Shown here: positions 18,213 to 27,624 of the stretch, in pieces | Layout of the letters: every line of letters begins with the position of its first letter | How positions within the stretch are numbered: the first letter of the stretch is position 1 | NCBI RefSeq assembly: GCF_021391495.1 | Contig: NZ_CP090063.1 | Coordinates: 4,402,001-4,466,000 of the forward strand | DNA: 64,000 bases | DNA from: Amycolatopsis acidiphila | GTDB lineage: Bacteria; Actinomycetota; Actinomycetes; Mycobacteriales; Pseudonocardiaceae | Direction: 5' to 3' | Position numbers and translations under genes: made by a program | Notes under the pieces: model-generated | Database searches by the model: none | Told to the model about the DNA's origin: nothing | Seen by the model: the letters and a program-made list of their open reading frames with translations, nothing else

Positions 18213-19225
18213 CCATCCCCTTCACGCTCCCGCCGGACAGCGAGGCGGGTCGTCCGCCGGAACGACGCGGCCTGCGGCGCGACGGCGTGCGGCTGCTCGT
18301 CGCCCGCCCGGGTGGGATCGAGCACCGGCGCTTCCGCGACGTGGCCGAGCTGCTCGAACCCGGCGACCTGGTCGTGGTGAACACCTCGGCGACCCTGCCC
18401 GCCGCCCTGGACGCGGTGCGGGACAACGGAAGTCCGGCGCCCGTGCACGTGTCCACGCCGCTGGACGACGGCGACTGGGTGGTCGAGGTGCGCCGGACCG
18501 ACGCGAGCGGGCCGGACCTCTCGCTGCGGGCGGGCGAACGCCTGGGCCTGCCGGGCGGGGTCACCTTGACGCTCGTCGGGCCGTACCTCTCGGCGCGGCT
18601 GTGGCGGGCGAGCGTGTCGCCGAAGGTGTCCGCACAGCACTATCTGCCCGAACACGGGCGGCCGATCGGCTACGGCTACCTCACCGGCCGGTTCCCGTTG
18701 CGGGACTACCAGACCGTGTACGCCACCGAGCCCGGCAGCGCCGAGATGGCCAGCGCCGGGCGCCCGTTCACCGAGCCCCTGCTCGTGCGCCTGATGGCCC
18801 GCGGGGTCATCGTCGCCCCCGTCCTGCTGCACGCCGGGGTGTCGAGCCCGGAGCTGCACGAACCGCCGAACGCGGAACGGTTCGCCGTGCCCGCGGCGAC
18901 CGCGCGGCTGGTGGACGTGGTGCGCGCGGCCGGGCAGCGGGTGGTCGCGGTGGGCACCACCGTCGTGCGAGCCCTGGAGAGCGCGGCGGGACCGGACGGC
19001 GCGATGCACGCGGCGAGCGGCTGGACCGAGCTGGTGCTCGGCCCGGACCGTCCCGCTCGCGTGGTCGGCGGGCTGGTCACCGGGCTGCACGTGCCCGAGG
19101 CGAGCCACCTCCTGCTGCTGGAGGCCGTCGCCGGGCGGCGCCTCGTCGAGGCGGCCTACGCTGCGGCCGTCGAGCGCCGGTACCTGTGGCACGAGTTCGG
19201 CGACTCGACCCTCTTCCTGCCGTGA
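18209..19225 (+). CDS. QueA-like SAM:tRNA ribosyltransferase-isomerase
   Basis: A 338-residue protein of the QueA family, which in other bacteria transfers ribosyl from SAM to 7-aminomethyl-deazaguanine in tRNA. Family sequences are LLEPGDLVVVNTSATLPA, YGYLTGRFPLRDYQTVYATEPGSAEMASAGRPFT and GTTVVRALES, and ARVVGGLVTGLHVPEASHLLL near the end. Full-length QueA is around 340-350 residues, so it is complete. It is coupled to the SDR gene by an ATGA overlap. No other queuosine gene is present in the window, so the true substrate may differ. Confidence 0.8.
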   Translation: MTIPFTLPPDSEAGRPPERRGLRRDGVRLLVARPGGIEHRRFRDVAELLEPGDLVVVNTSATLPAALDAVRDNGSPAPVHVSTPLDDGDWVVEVRRTDASGPDLSLRAGERLGLPGGVTLTLVGPYLSARLWRASVSPKVSAQHYLPEHGRPIGYGYLTGRFPLRDYQTVYATEPGSAEMASAGRPFTEPLLVRLMARGVIVAPVLLHAGVSSPELHEPPNAERFAVPAATARLVDVVRAAGQRVVAVGTTVVRALESAAGPDGAMHAASGWTELVLGPDRPARVVGGLVTGLHVPEASHLLLLEAVAGRRLVEAAYAAAVERRYLWHEFGDSTLFLP

Positions 19226-19231
19226 GAGCCC

Positions 19232-19257
19232 CCGCCGTATAGGTCGTTATACGGCGG
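19232..19257. terminator. Bidirectional hairpin between convergent genes
   Basis: A perfect 10-bp inverted repeat, CCGCCGTATA (19232-19241) and TATACGGCGG (19248-19257), with a 6-nt loop. It sits between the QueA-like gene and the rarA stop at 19258, so it can serve both. Confidence 0.8.
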
Positions 19258-20619
19258 TCATTCGCCGCGGATCGTGCGGCGCAGCCTCGGCACCCGCTCG
19301 GCCAGCGTGCGCTCGGCACCACGCTGCGTCGGGTTGTAGTAGTCCTGCCCGACCAGCTCGTCCGGCGGGTACTGCTGCGGGAGGACGCCCTCGGGCACAT
19401 CATGCGGATACCGGTAACCCTGCGCGTTGCCGAGCTTCGCCGCGCCCGCGTAGTGCCCGTCGCGCAGGTGCGGCGGGACGGTGCCGATGCGCCCGGCCCG
19501 GACGTCCGCCAGCGCGCTGTCGATGCCCGTCACCACGGCGTTGGACTTGGGCGCGGTCGCCAGGTGGATCGTCGCCTGCGCCAGCGCGAGGCGGCCCTCG
19601 GGCATGCCGATGAACTGCACGGCGTGCGCCGCGGCGACGGCCGCCTGCAGCGCCGTCGGGTCGGCGAGGCCGACGTCCTCGCTGGCGTGCACGACGAGGC
19701 GCCGCGCCAGGAACCGCGGGTCCTCCCCCGCCTCGATCATCCGCGCGAGGTAGTGCAGCGCGGCGTCCACATCGGACCCGCGGATGGACTTGATGAACGC
19801 GCTGATGACGTCGTAGTGCTGGTCGCCGTCCCGGTCGTAGCGCACCGCCGCTTTGTCCACTGTGGACTCGACGGTGGCCAGGTCGATGGTCCGGTGCTCG
19901 GTGGCCGCGGCGGCGTCGGCGGCCGCCTCGAGCGCGGTGAGCGCGCGGCGGGCGTCCCCGGAGGCCAGCCGGACCAGGTGCTCCTCGGCTTCGCCGGTCA
20001 GCTCCAGCTCCCCGCCCAGCCCGCGTTCGTCGGCCAGCGCGCGGTCGATGAGCTCGCGGACGTCGTCGTCGGTCAGCGGGCGCAGCTGCAGCACCAGCGA
20101 CCGCGAGAGCAAGGGCGAGACCACCGAGAACGACGGGTTCTCCGTGGTGGCGGCCACCAGCAGCACCGTGCGGTCCTCGACCGCGCCGAGCAGCGCGTCC
20201 TGCTGGGTCTTGGAGAACCGGTGGACCTCGTCGATGAACAGCACGGTGTTCTCGGAGTTGTACAGCCGTCGCCGCCGCGCTTCCTCGATGACCCCGCGCA
20301 CCTCTTTCACCCCGGCCGAGAGCGCCGAGAGCGCCACGAACCGGCGCCCGGTCACCGTGGACACGAGGTTGGCCAGCGTCGTCTTTCCGGTCCCGGGCGG
20401 GCCGTAGAGCAGGACCGAGGCCGGGGCCGCGCCTTCGACCAGCCGCCGCAGGGGCGCGCCTTCGCGCAGCAGGTGCTGCTGCCCCACCACCTCGTCGAGC
20501 GACCGTGGCCGCATCCGCACCGCCAGCGGCGACCCGGCGGGCACGACCGGCTCCCGCGGCGCCCCGACCGGATCGGGCCGTTCGAGGTCGGGGTTCACCG
20601 TGAAGAGTTCGTCCTGCAC
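19258..20619 (-). CDS. rarA: Replication-associated recombination protein A (AAA+ ATPase)
   Basis: A 453-residue clamp-loader-related ATPase (RarA/MgsA) acting at stalled replication forks. Walker A is [13 protein letters not shown] (about residue 72), Walker B is [19 protein letters not shown], sensor 1 is ATTENPSF and the arginine region SRSLVLQL follows. The C-terminal tetramerisation domain includes [20 protein letters not shown] and [20 protein letters not shown] start at 20619. Length is usual. Confidence 0.96.
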   Translation of the reverse strand: MQDELFTVNPDLERPDPVGAPREPVVPAGSPLAVRMRPRSLDEVVGQQHLLREGAPLRRLVEGAAPASVLLYGPPGTGKTTLANLVSTVTGRRFVALSALSAGVKEVRGVIEEARRRRLYNSENTVLFIDEVHRFSKTQQDALLGAVEDRTVLLVAATTENPSFSVVSPLLSRSLVLQLRPLTDDDVRELIDRALADERGLGGELELTGEAEEHLVRLASGDARRALTALEAAADAAAATEHRTIDLATVESTVDKAAVRYDRDGDQHYDVISAFIKSIRGSDVDAALHYLARMIEAGEDPRFLARRLVVHASEDVGLADPTALQAAVAAAHAVQFIGMPEGRLALAQATIHLATAPKSNAVVTGIDSALADVRAGRIGTVPPHLRDGHYAGAAKLGNAQGYRYPHDVPEGVLPQQYPPDELVGQDYYNPTQRGAERTLAERVPRLRRTIRGE

Positions 20620-20653
20620 GACTCCACGTTAATCGGCGGGTCCGACACGGCGC

Positions 20654-21520
20654 TCACGGCTCCTGCGCCGTGAGCTCCAGCTCGATCGCGGCCGGCTGCC
20701 GCTCGTGCCGGCCCAGGTAGGACTGCTTGGCCGAGGCGGCCATGATGCCCGCCGCGTACGGCAGCAGGTCCCGGCCGCGCCGCCACAGCCACGGGATGCC
20801 TTTCACCACGAGCCAGCCGACGTGATCCACGGTCCGCGGCCGGATCCCGCCCGAGCACACCAGGCTGACCGGCTCCACGATCGCGACACCCGCCTCGGCC
20901 AGCAGGCCGGTCAGCCCGCGGGCCAGCATCCGGTGCCCCAGCTCGGAGGGATGCAACCGGTCCACGCTCCACGACGACAGGTCGTACGCGCCCGGCAGCG
21001 CCGCCAGGTCCAGGCACGGCGCGCGGTGGCGGGCGACCACGCTGTCGATCGCTGCGTTCAGCTCCTCGATGCGCGCCCGCAGCGCGCGGGAAAGCGGGCC
21101 CGGCAGGCGGAAGACCCGGCCGTGGTCGTGGAAGCGCACCGGGACGACCACGGCGCCCCGCGCGCGCAACGTGGTCACGACGTGGTCGAGGTCCGCGGCC
21201 ATCGCGGCGGCGTCGAAATCCGAGCGCAGGGTGTCGTTCATGCCGGCGATCACCAGCGCCACGTCCGGCCGGTGGGCGGCGGCCGCGGGCAGCTGCTCGG
21301 CACGCACGCAGCGCATCCGCGCGCCGGTGAAGGCGGTGTTCAGGTAGCCGTCGGGCGCCACGTCCAGCGCCCGCGCCACGAAGGGGCCGACGCCGCGCCA
21401 GCCACGGCCGGGCACGGGATCGCCGAGCCCCACGGCCGTCGAGTCGCCGAGCACGGCCAGTCGCCGCGCCCGCCGGGGCATCGCTTCGGTCAGGGGGATC
21501 TGCTCGCTCAGCGCGGTCAC
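20654..21520 (-). CDS. SGNH/GDSL hydrolase family protein
   Basis: A 288-residue esterase-type protein. Block I has the nucleophile Ser in RLAVLGDSTAVGLGDP (about 25); block III is IAGMNDTL with Asn; block V has Asp and His in SVDRLHPSELGHRMLA. A C-terminal extension of about 80 residues (GVAIVEPVSLVCSGGIRP to the end) lies beyond the usual fold. No signal peptide is seen. GTG 21520 is used; an in-frame ATG lies 42 nt downstream. Substrate unknown. Confidence 0.85.
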   Translation of the reverse strand: MTALSEQIPLTEAMPRRARRLAVLGDSTAVGLGDPVPGRGWRGVGPFVARALDVAPDGYLNTAFTGARMRCVRAEQLPAAAAHRPDVALVIAGMNDTLRSDFDAAAMAADLDHVVTTLRARGAVVVPVRFHDHGRVFRLPGPLSRALRARIEELNAAIDSVVARHRAPCLDLAALPGAYDLSSWSVDRLHPSELGHRMLARGLTGLLAEAGVAIVEPVSLVCSGGIRPRTVDHVGWLVVKGIPWLWRRGRDLLPYAAGIMAASAKQSYLGRHERQPAAIELELTAQEP

Positions 21521-21585
21521 GCCTACAGACCATCGGCCACGCACACTCACCGGCGGTGAGCGCCGGGTAACGAGGCAGAGACCTC

Positions 21586-22746
21586 TTACCGAAATGCTGG
21601 GTACAGCGGCAGCGCGAGCCCGGGACCGTAGTGCTCGTCGAGCCCGGCGGCGACCGCGGCGGCGTGCGCGGCGATCTCGTCCTCGCCCAGCCGGGTGGCA
21701 TCGGCGTCGAGGTTGCGCCACCATGTGACGAGGGCGGCCGGCTTCGCGCCGTCGCCCGCCAGCACGCGCCAGGTGTTCACCCAGACCAGCAGCAGCTGGT
21801 GGTCGAGCAGGTGGGTGAACAGCACGTCGCTGTCGGACAGCCCCGGCCAGACGCCGACGACCTCCGAACGCCACGCGGCGACCATCGCCTCGCTCATCCC
21901 CGCCGGCAGCGCGAGCGGCTCGGCACAGGACGCGAACGGCACCCGCAGGTGCGCGGCATCGATGAGCGCGTTGCGCACCCGGCCGCGCTCGAAGTCCAGG
22001 AACCGCACGCCGCCGCTGGTCACCAGGTTGTTGTCCGGGCTCAGGTCCACCGGGCTGAACGCGCGGTAGGCCAGCGACTTCGCTCGCACGCACGCCGCTT
22101 CGGCGAAGCGGCGCACCGAAGCCGGGGTGGACACGCCGACGTGCTCCTCGATCAGCGCCGGCAGCTGGGCGCACGCGGTGACCGGGGCGCTGTCCTCGTG
22201 CTTGACCGGACCGCCGAGCCGGCGCAGCAGCGCGTCGAAGTCGGCCTCGCGGCTGGCCGTGGTCGCGTGCATCCGGCCGAGGGACCGGGCCCAGGACAGC
22301 AGCGACCGCTCGGCCGCCCTGGCGTCGTGGCCGAGGAGCTTGTCCCGCAGGGTGGGCGCGTGGCCCAGGTCGTCGATGACCAGCACCCGCTGCGTCCCGT
22401 CGTGGGCCAGCAGCTCCGGGCACATCCGGTCCTCGGCGGGCAGCGCGGTGAACAGCTGGTAGCTCACGGCCTCCTGGGCGAACGGGTCGGGCGCCCCCTT
22501 CGGCGCCGGGTCCGGGTAGTGCTTGATCACCAGCGTGCGGGGCAGCCCGAAGGGCGAGGAGGCGATTCTCGCGCGGACGACCGTCGCCGGGCCGCTGCCC
22601 GGGAGGTGCTCGGGTTCGACCAGGGCGATGGCGCTGCCGAACCGGTGTTCGAGCACGACCTCGCCCGCCGCGACCGCGGCCGCGACGGCCGGATCGTTGG
22701 TCGCGGCCGTGCCTGCTGTGCCTTCTTCGGAAGTGTCCACGGTCAT
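21586..22746 (-). CDS. Aminoglycoside-phosphotransferase-fold kinase
   Basis: A 386-residue protein with the choline/aminoglycoside kinase fold. The ATP-binding Lys is in RTLVIKHYPDP, the hinge in RVLVIDDLGHAPTL, the catalytic loop in AYRAFSPVDLSPDNNLV and the metal-binding Asp in GGVRFLDFERGRVRN. The catalytic loop is S-P-V-D-L-S-P-D-N-N, lacking the HGD of many drug kinases, so a metabolite substrate is likely. ATG 22746 is used; an upstream in-frame GTG at 22788 would add 14 residues. Confidence 0.72.
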   Translation of the reverse strand: MTVDTSEEGTAGTAATNDPAVAAAVAAGEVVLEHRFGSAIALVEPEHLPGSGPATVVRARIASSPFGLPRTLVIKHYPDPAPKGAPDPFAQEAVSYQLFTALPAEDRMCPELLAHDGTQRVLVIDDLGHAPTLRDKLLGHDARAAERSLLSWARSLGRMHATTASREADFDALLRRLGGPVKHEDSAPVTACAQLPALIEEHVGVSTPASVRRFAEAACVRAKSLAYRAFSPVDLSPDNNLVTSGGVRFLDFERGRVRNALIDAAHLRVPFASCAEPLALPAGMSEAMVAAWRSEVVGVWPGLSDSDVLFTHLLDHQLLLVWVNTWRVLAGDGAKPAALVTWWRNLDADATRLGEDEIAAHAAAVAAGLDEHYGPGLALPLYPAFR

Positions 22747-22792
22747 CGTCTTCGACCCTACTAGTGGCCCAGTACCCTTCTCCACCACAAAT

Positions 22793-23737
22793 TCAGCCCG
22801 TGGAAAGCGATCGTCCGGCTGCGCGCACCCGTTGCCCCCGGCGGCGCAGGGCGAGTACCACCGCCGCGGCCGCGACGATGCCGAGCAGGTTCACCACGAG
22901 CTGCCCCAACGACTGCAACGAGCGCGCCCAGTCCCCGGTGACGGCCGCGACGGCGGCGTAGCCGGCCGCCGGCACGGTGGTGACCGAGATGAACACCCCC
23001 ACCAGCGCGGCGGACTTCGCCGAGGTCATCGCGAGCATGCCGGCCGCGCCCGCCAGCAGCGCGACGATCAGCGAGTACCAGCCCACGTCGTAGACGAAGT
23101 CCACGGCCTGGTGCCCGGACCGGAAGTCGGTCACGTCCAGCAGTCCGACCCACTCGCTGAGCAGGGTCACCAGCCCCGTCACGACCATCGCGACCGGGAA
23201 GCCCACGGCGAGCGCCAGGCACGCGCGGCGCAGCAGGTCCCACCGGCGCAGCACCAGGCCCAGGGCGACGGCCGCGAGCGGCCCGAACTCGGGGCCCACG
23301 ACCATCGCGCCGACGATCGTCACCGGCGAGTCGGTGATCACCCCGACCGACGCGAGCAGGCACGCGATGACGAGGAACGCCTGGAACGTGGCGTTCAGCC
23401 GCGACTCCTCGCCCGTCGTGCTGAGCAGCTCCTCCCAGACCACCGCGTCGGCGCTCTCCCCCGGCGCGTCCTCCTCGGCCTTGTCGGCCGCGTCCGAGAG
23501 CGCGGTGTCGATCGCCTCCAGCGTGATCCCGCCGTGGTGGTCGATGTCGAGCCCGCACAGCTGGTCGATGACCTCGTCGGCCGCCTCGCGGGCGACGTCC
23601 GCCTCGATCAGGTCACCGGCGGGGGCGAGCGCGGCACCGCGGTGCACGACCAGGTGCGCCGTGCCCGGCTGCGCGCGCAGCCGCTCGAGTGCCTGCTCGG
23701 TGCTTCCCGCCGGGCTGATCACCCGAAGGTGCAGCAC
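22793..23737 (-). CDS. DUF389 membrane protein
   Basis: A 314-residue protein with a soluble N-terminal domain (about 1-110, including GLDIDHHGGITLEAIDTALSD) followed by six or more helices (LVIACLLASVGVITDSPVTIVGAMVVGPEFGPL onward). The TDS..IVGAMVVGPE signature marks DUF389, an uncharacterised family. GTG start at 23737. It lies between aspS and the kinase gene and is not overlapped with either. Confidence 0.88.
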   Translation of the reverse strand: MLHLRVISPAGSTEQALERLRAQPGTAHLVVHRGAALAPAGDLIEADVAREAADEVIDQLCGLDIDHHGGITLEAIDTALSDAADKAEEDAPGESADAVVWEELLSTTGEESRLNATFQAFLVIACLLASVGVITDSPVTIVGAMVVGPEFGPLAAVALGLVLRRWDLLRRACLALAVGFPVAMVVTGLVTLLSEWVGLLDVTDFRSGHQAVDFVYDVGWYSLIVALLAGAAGMLAMTSAKSAALVGVFISVTTVPAAGYAAVAAVTGDWARSLQSLGQLVVNLLGIVAAAAVVLALRRRGQRVRAAGRSLSTG

Positions 23738-23785
23738 GGGCTCACGCCGTGTTCTTGCGGGACACCCGCACCCGGTCGGTCCTCG

Positions 23786-25594
23786 TCACCGCGCTGCTCC
23801 CTCGCGGTCGCCGCCCGCAGCGCCTCCAGCCGGCTTCGGCGGCCGGGCGTCGATGCCCGCCTCCTTGCGCTGCTGCTCGGTGATGGGCGCCGGAGCGGCG
23901 GTCAGCGGGTCGTAGCCGCCGCCGGTCTTCGGGAACGCGATGACGTCGCGCAGCGACTCTGCACCGGCCAGCAGCATGGTGATCCGGTCCCAGCCGAAGG
24001 CGATGCCGCCATGCGGCGGCGCGCCGAACTGGAAGGCGTCGAGCAGGAAGCCGAACTTCTCCTGCGCCTCCTCCTCCGACAGGCCCATCACCTCGAACAC
24101 GCGCTTCTGCACGTCGGCGCGGTGGATACGGATCGAGCCGCCGCCGATCTCGTTGCCGTTGCAGACGATGTCGTAGGCGTAGGCGAGCGCGTTGCCCGGG
24201 TCGGACTCGAACTTGTCGATCCACTCCGGGTTCGGCGAGGTGAACGCGTGGTGCACGGCGGTCCACCTGCCGGCGCCGACCGCCACATCGTCGCCGATCT
24301 CCTCGACCGGGGCGAACAGCGGTGCGTCCACCACCCACACGAACGACCACTCGCTCTCGTCGATGAGGCCGAGGCGGTGGCCGATCTCGACGCGGGCGGC
24401 GCCGAGCAGCGCACGGGCCGAGCTCGGCGTGCCGGCGGCGAAGAACACGCAGTCCCCCGGCTTGGCCCCGACCTTGGCGGCGAGGTGCTCGCGCTCGCTG
24501 TCGGAGATGTTCTTCGCGACCGGACCGGAGAGCGTGCCGTCCTCGGCGATCAGCACGTAGGCCAGGCCCTTCGCGCCACGCTGCTTGGCCCACTCCTGCC
24601 ACGCGTCGAGCTGGCGGCGCGGCTGGCCGCCGCCTCCGGGCATCACGACGGCGCCGACGTAGGGCGCCTGGAACACCCGGAACGGGGTGTCGGCGAAGTA
24701 GTCGGTGAGCTCGGTGAGCTCGAGGCCGAAGCGCAGGTCCGGCTTGTCGGTGCCGTAGCGGGACATCGCGTCGGCGTAGGTCATCCGCGTGATGGGCCGC
24801 GGGACCTCGTGCCCGATCAGCTTCCACAGCGCGGCGACGATGTCCTCGCCGACCCTGATGACGTCGTCCTGCTCGACGAAGCTCATCTCGATGTCGAGCT
24901 GGGTGAACTCCGGCTGGCGGTCGGCGCGGAAGTCCTCGTCCCGGTAGCAGCGCGCGATCTGGTAGTACCGCTCCATGCCGCCGACCATCAGCAGCTGCTT
25001 GAACAGCTGCGGCGACTGCGGCAGCGCGTACCAGGAGCCGGGCCGCAGCCGGGCCGGGACCAGGAAGTCGCGCGCGCCCTCGGGGGTGGACCGGGTCAAC
25101 GTCGGGGTCTCGATCTCGACGAAGTCCTGCGCGTGCAGCACCTCGCGCGCGACCCGGTTGGTCTCGCTGCGCAGGCGCATGTTGAACGCCGGCCCGCTGC
25201 GGCGCAGGTCGAGGTAGCGGTACTTCAGCCGCACCTCCTCGCCGACGTCGACCCGGTCGTCGATCGGGAACGGCAGCACGGCGGACTCGGACAGCACCTC
25301 GAGCCCGGTCGCGAGCACCTCGATCGCGCCGGTCGGGATCTCGGCGTTCTCGTTGCCCTCGGGCCGCTTGCCGACCTCGCCGACGATCCGCACGCAGAAC
25401 TCGGAGCGCAGCTGGTGCGCGCGCTCGGCCATCTCGCCCTCGCGGAAGACGACCTGCGCGACCCCGCTGGCGTCCCGCAGATCGATGAAGATCACCCCGC
25501 CGTGATCGCGCCGCCGGGCGACCCACCCGGTGAGCGTGACGATCTGGCCGGCGTGCTCGGCACGCAGGGTGCCGGCGTCGTGGGTGCGAAGCAC
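23786..25594 (-). CDS. aspS: Aspartate--tRNA ligase
   Basis: Class II synthetase of 602 residues charging tRNA-Asp, and in actinobacteria without AsnRS sometimes tRNA-Asn. The OB-fold anticodon domain starts [22 protein letters not shown]; motif 2 is [25 protein letters not shown] (split here by normal spacing); motif 3 is [16 protein letters not shown]. The bacterial insertion (GAD) domain lies between. GTG start at 25594. The C-terminal tail ([22 protein letters not shown]) is low complexity. Confidence 0.97.
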   Translation of the reverse strand: MLRTHDAGTLRAEHAGQIVTLTGWVARRRDHGGVIFIDLRDASGVAQVVFREGEMAERAHQLRSEFCVRIVGEVGKRPEGNENAEIPTGAIEVLATGLEVLSESAVLPFPIDDRVDVGEEVRLKYRYLDLRRSGPAFNMRLRSETNRVAREVLHAQDFVEIETPTLTRSTPEGARDFLVPARLRPGSWYALPQSPQLFKQLLMVGGMERYYQIARCYRDEDFRADRQPEFTQLDIEMSFVEQDDVIRVGEDIVAALWKLIGHEVPRPITRMTYADAMSRYGTDKPDLRFGLELTELTDYFADTPFRVFQAPYVGAVVMPGGGGQPRRQLDAWQEWAKQRGAKGLAYVLIAEDGTLSGPVAKNISDSEREHLAAKVGAKPGDCVFFAAGTPSSARALLGAARVEIGHRLGLIDESEWSFVWVVDAPLFAPVEEIGDDVAVGAGRWTAVHHAFTSPNPEWIDKFESDPGNALAYAYDIVCNGNEIGGGSIRIHRADVQKRVFEVMGLSEEEAQEKFGFLLDAFQFGAPPHGGIAFGWDRITMLLAGAESLRDVIAFPKTGGGYDPLTAAPAPITEQQRKEAGIDARPPKPAGGAAGGDREGAAR

Positions 25595-25691
25595 TGCGGT
25601 TGCTCTCCTTGACGGGACAGGTGGCTAGCAGGCGATTTGCTGCTCGTCAAGGCTAACGAACGCCGCGGGGGGCGGTGCCACCAGGTTTGTC

Positions 25692-27527
25692 CTACAGCAG
25701 CTTCATCTGTTCCGGCTCGGGCGCGGGGGCGGCCTCGCGCGGCTCCGGGACGCGGTGCCCGGCCTCGTTCTGGTCGCGGGCGAAGCCGTGCCGCCGCAGC
25801 AAGGGGCCCACGCGCGCGGCGAGCACCCGCCGGTAACGCCCGCCCGCGTAGCTGCCCCGGCCGTAGATCTCGCGGTAGCGCGGCACCAGCTCCGGATACT
25901 CGCGGGCGAGCCACTGCGCGTACCACTCGCGCGCGCCGGGCCGCAGGTGCAGCGCGAGCACGGTCGCGCTCGTCGCCCCGGCGTCGGCGACCGCCGAGAG
26001 CAGCTCGTCGAGCTGCTCGGTGGAGTCGGTCAGCCCGGGCAGCACCGGCGCGATCATCACCCCGCAGGGCAGCCCGGCGTCCCGCAGCCGCCGCACCAGC
26101 TCGAGCCGGGCCTGCGGGCTCGGGGTGCCCGGTTCGACGCGGCGTTGCAGCTCGCGGTCGAGCAGCGCGATGGAGACGCCGAGGCCGACGTCGACCTGCT
26201 TCGCGGCGGCCTGCAGGAGCGGGATGTCGCGGCTCATCGTGGTGCCCTTGGTGAGGATCGAGAACGGCGTGCCCGACCCGGCGAGGGCGCGGATGATGCC
26301 GGGCATCAGCTGGTAGCGGCCTTCGGCACGCTGGTACGGGTCGGTGTTCGTGCCCATCGCGACGTGCTCGCGCTGCCAGCCCGGTCGCCGGAGCTGGGTG
26401 GCGAGCACCTCCGGCGCGTTGATCTTCACGACCACCTGGGTGTCGAAGTCGTGGCCGGCGTCGAACTCCAGGTAGGTGTGGGTGTTGCGGGCGAAGCAGT
26501 TGTGGCTGACGACGCCGTTGGCGATGAAGTCGCCGGTGCCGGTGGTGATGTCGTAGAGCGGCTCCTCGGCGCCGAGCGGTTCGATCGAGGCGACCGCGTG
26601 GCCCGGCTCGACCGGCAACCCGTCCAGGGACAGCTTGCGTGTGGTGGCCGCGCCGGTCGCGTGGAAGAACCTCAGCTGTTCGGCGAGCCCACCGCTCAGC
26701 CGGACGACCCGCACGCCTTCCCCCTCGACCGCGAAGCCGAAGCCGAAGTGCTCGAGCGCCGAGGAGAACCCCTCGATGGTGTCCGCCCGCGCGCTCGTCA
26801 CCCGGACCGTGCCCTCGCCGCAGCTGCCGTCCGCGTCGAAGGTGCCGGCGAGAAACCCCTTTCGCCAGTCATCCGCCGTTTGCCGGCCCGCCGTGGCCGC
26901 GGCCTCGGCGAGGTAGCGGGCGGTCCGGTCCAGCACGTCGGAGTTTCCCAGCGCGAGGCGGCGGCGGTTGTCCCCGCTCATCGCGGCGAGGTACCCGGCG
27001 CGGTATCCGGCCGTCTCCTCCGGCGCCGTCGCGAAGCGGCCGGTGCCCATCAGCCGCTCGCCGCCGCGTAGCTCCTGCACGTGCACCCAGCCGTGCTCGC
27101 CGAGGAACCGGTGGTCGCCACTGGCGACCAGCTCGGTGCCGTCGGCGAGGCGGAGGCGGTAGGCGGGCTTGCGGGTCTGCCAGTGCGCGAGGACCTTCGT
27201 GCGCACGTACCGTCCGTCCTCGGTGCCGTAGATCTGGTCGCCGGGCTCCAGGCCGGCCAGCGGTTTCGTGCGGCCGTCGCCCATCAGGACCGGGGTGTCC
27301 CCGCCCAGGCAGTAGACGCAGGAATGGCTGCAGCCGCGGTAGGGGTTGACGGTCCAGCGGAACGGGACGGCCGACTCGCCGGGCACCCGGTTGAGCACCG
27401 AGCGGGCCCGGACCTCGTGGAACGTCACGCCGGCGAACTCCGGCGACCGGACCGAGCGCACCAGTCCGTCGAGCCCCAGCAGGGCCTGTTGCGGGTCGGT
27501 GCCCGCGCGTTGGCTGTCCCACCTCAT
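25692..27527 (-). CDS. Rv2578c-family radical SAM protein interrupted by an intein
   Basis: The translated product has 611 residues, 271 of which (73-343) form an intein. The spliced protein would be 340 residues, usual for the Rv2578c/SplB-like radical SAM family. The host cluster motif reads NPYRGCSHSCVY, then Cys 344 and FARNTH after splicing, giving C-x3-C-x2-C. The rest of the barrel includes MGTNTDPYQRAEGRYQLM and FSILTKGTTMSRDIPLL. ATG 27527 is used. The function is unknown; the family is broadly conserved in actinobacteria. Divergent from an ArsR-type regulator. Confidence 0.93.
   Translation of the reverse strand: MRWDSQRAGTDPQQALLGLDGLVRSVRSPEFAGVTFHEVRARSVLNRVPGESAVPFRWTVNPYRGCSHSCVYCLGGDTPVLMGDGRTKPLAGLEPGDQIYGTEDGRYVRTKVLAHWQTRKPAYRLRLADGTELVASGDHRFLGEHGWVHVQELRGGERLMGTGRFATAPEETAGYRAGYLAAMSGDNRRRLALGNSDVLDRTARYLAEAAATAGRQTADDWRKGFLAGTFDADGSCGEGTVRVTSARADTIEGFSSALEHFGFGFAVEGEGVRVVRLSGGLAEQLRFFHATGAATTRKLSLDGLPVEPGHAVASIEPLGAEEPLYDITTGTGDFIANGVVSHNCFARNTHTYLEFDAGHDFDTQVVVKINAPEVLATQLRRPGWQREHVAMGTNTDPYQRAEGRYQLMPGIIRALAGSGTPFSILTKGTTMSRDIPLLQAAAKQVDVGLGVSIALLDRELQRRVEPGTPSPQARLELVRRLRDAGLPCGVMIAPVLPGLTDSTEQLDELLSAVADAGATSATVLALHLRPGAREWYAQWLAREYPELVPRYREIYGRGSYAGGRYRRVLAARVGPLLRRHGFARDQNEAGHRVPEPREAAPAPEPEQMKLL
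26499..27311 (-). mobile_element. Intein with LAGLIDADG-type endonuclease domain
   Basis: A 271-residue in-frame protein insert. Block A starts at Cys 73 (CLGGDTPVLMGDG). Block B is ELVASGDHRFL with its conserved His (139). The homing endonuclease region has AGYLAAMSGDN (about 177-187, degenerate first motif) and GFLAGTFDADGS (about 224-235, well-kept second motif). Block F is LYDITTGTGDFIANG and block G ends VVSHN (Asn 343), followed by extein Cys 344. All splicing residues are intact, so self-splicing should occur. It interrupts the motif just before the third cluster cysteine. Confidence 0.95.
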
Positions 27528-27556
27528 GCCCGCCAGTCGAACATGCGTTCGATTCT

Positions 27557-27613
27557 CTGTCAAGCGGATTGACAGGGAACCATCTGGTTGCCTATCGTCC
27601 AGACATGCAACCA
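27557..27613 (+). promoter_or_regulatory. Promoter with two palindromes ahead of the ArsR-SRPBCC gene
   Basis: A consensus promoter TTGACA (27569-27574), 18-bp spacer, TATCGT (27593-27598). Its -35 lies in a perfect inverted repeat CTGTCAA-N5-TTGACAG (27557-27575). A second dyad TGGTTGC-N15-GCAACCA (27585-27591, 27607-27613) straddles the -10 and start region, well placed for repression by the ArsR-type product of this gene. Confidence 0.65.
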
Positions 27614-27624
27614 AGGAGTTGCCC

